DNA of 64,000 nt from Mesorhizobium neociceri (GTDB lineage: Bacteria; Pseudomonadota; Alphaproteobacteria; Rhizobiales; Rhizobiaceae). Location: positions 30,742 through 94,741 of the forward strand of contig NZ_JACDTY010000021.1 of the NCBI RefSeq assembly GCF_013520985.1, in the 5' to 3' direction. Numbering within the stretch: the stretch's first letter is position 1; each line of letters starts with the position of its first letter. Below the pieces are notes generated by a model. The model worked only from the letters and a program-made list of their open reading frames with translations. It was not told where the DNA came from and did no database searches. Both the position numbers and the translations under genes were made by a program. Of the stretch, positions 63,729 to 64,000 are shown one piece after another.

Positions 63729-64000
63729 CTAGTCCGCTGCCGTGGGCAAATAGTCGGTAGCGCTCACCGGATGACGCATGCGCGTCACCGCAAACTCGAT
63801 AAAGGCCCGCAATTTGGGCAGCGCCTGGCTGCGACTTGGGTGATAGAGCGAGAGGCCGGGCACATCTTCGCCAAAAGCATCGAGCGCGGTCTCAAGCGCC
63901 CCGCTATCCAGATAGGGCATCACCAGCGAGCGCGGCAGGCGGAACAATCCAACACCACGCAACGCCGCCCTGATGCACAGATCAACATCGTTAATCACCA
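63729..64000 (-). CDS. LysR-family regulator, C-terminal part (runs off the right edge)
   Basis: The visible 90 codons end at a stop at 63729 and read through to the edge. The sequence NDVDLCIRAALRGVGL, then LVMPYLDSGALETALDAFGED and LSLYHPSRSQALPKLRAFIEF is the end of the LysR effector-binding domain of the same group as the upstream LysR gene. The DNA-binding half is outside the window. Confidence 0.9.
   Translation of the reverse strand, partial: VINDVDLCIRAALRGVGLFRLPRSLVMPYLDSGALETALDAFGEDVPGLSLYHPSRSQALPKLRAFIEFAVTRMRHPVSATDYLPTAAD

Noticed and set aside
1..64000. CRISPR arrays, insertion sequences, prophage or toxin-antitoxin modules
   Set aside because: No regularly spaced repeats, transposase motifs, phage structural genes or paired small toxin/antitoxin genes were seen.

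Overview
The window is high-GC, densely coded chromosomal DNA from an alphaproteobacterium of the order Hyphomicrobiales, most likely Mesorhizobium or a close relative in the Phyllobacteriaceae. The main clues are the gene neighbourhoods alaC-hom-glpX-recJ, folE-hisI beside an IscU-like gene, and a cpaBC-tadZABC pilus block; small rhizobial families (DUF982, DUF2336, a DUF6074-like protein, a GcrA-like peptide, an Omp25/31-type porin); and two intergenic repeats that resemble ones common in Mesorhizobium. The species call is inference; all functions are read from sequence motifs and context.

Layout: 1-4856 holds the start of an unknown gene, then a tandem glycine riboswitch ahead of the glycine cleavage operon gcvT-gcvH-gcvP. 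4869-14134, all minus strand, holds a membrane diguanylate cyclase, a TadD-like TPR lipoprotein and the Tad/Flp pilus secretion genes cpaB, cpaC, a small lipoprotein, tadZ, tadA, tadB, tadC; no pilin or prepilin peptidase gene is present. 14363-29561 is mixed housekeeping: parE, a FUSC transporter, a DUF2336 protein, a coupled MaoC/CitE pair, a nitroreductase, a secreted protein, an outer-membrane beta-barrel, an acyltransferase, thrS with a strong terminator, a methyltransferase, a class D beta-lactamase and yidD. 29720-43188 holds two short divergent genes (a 53-residue ORF and a GcvA-like LysR regulator), an IscU-like scaffold facing folE-hisI-patatin, the alaC-hom-glpX-recJ block, a lipoprotein, phaC and an M15-type lipoprotein peptidase.

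43189-46534 looks accessory: a long palindromic repeat, tRNA-Glu, a minimal GcrA-like zinc-ligand protein, a small Cys-repeat secreted protein, a cyclase-FHA fusion and an orphan secreted protein. 46558-57463 holds a DUF2161 nuclease-like protein, a two-component system with a divergent Spy-like periplasmic protein, a complete RND efflux operon (adaptor, pump, outer-membrane channel) and two small rhizobial proteins. 57782-64000 holds map, an AraC-cupin divergent pair bracketed by a 40-bp direct repeat of the map 3' end, two SDR oxidoreductases with a divergent LysR regulator, radC and the end of another LysR gene.

Most of the window is ordinary core genome. I did not find a clear new defence or mobile system. 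The best leads are the map 3'-end duplication around the AraC-cupin pair, the short GcrA-like protein and cyclase-FHA fusion beside tRNA-Glu, LysR operators sitting on their own start codons, and two short ORFs with strong ribosome-binding sites.
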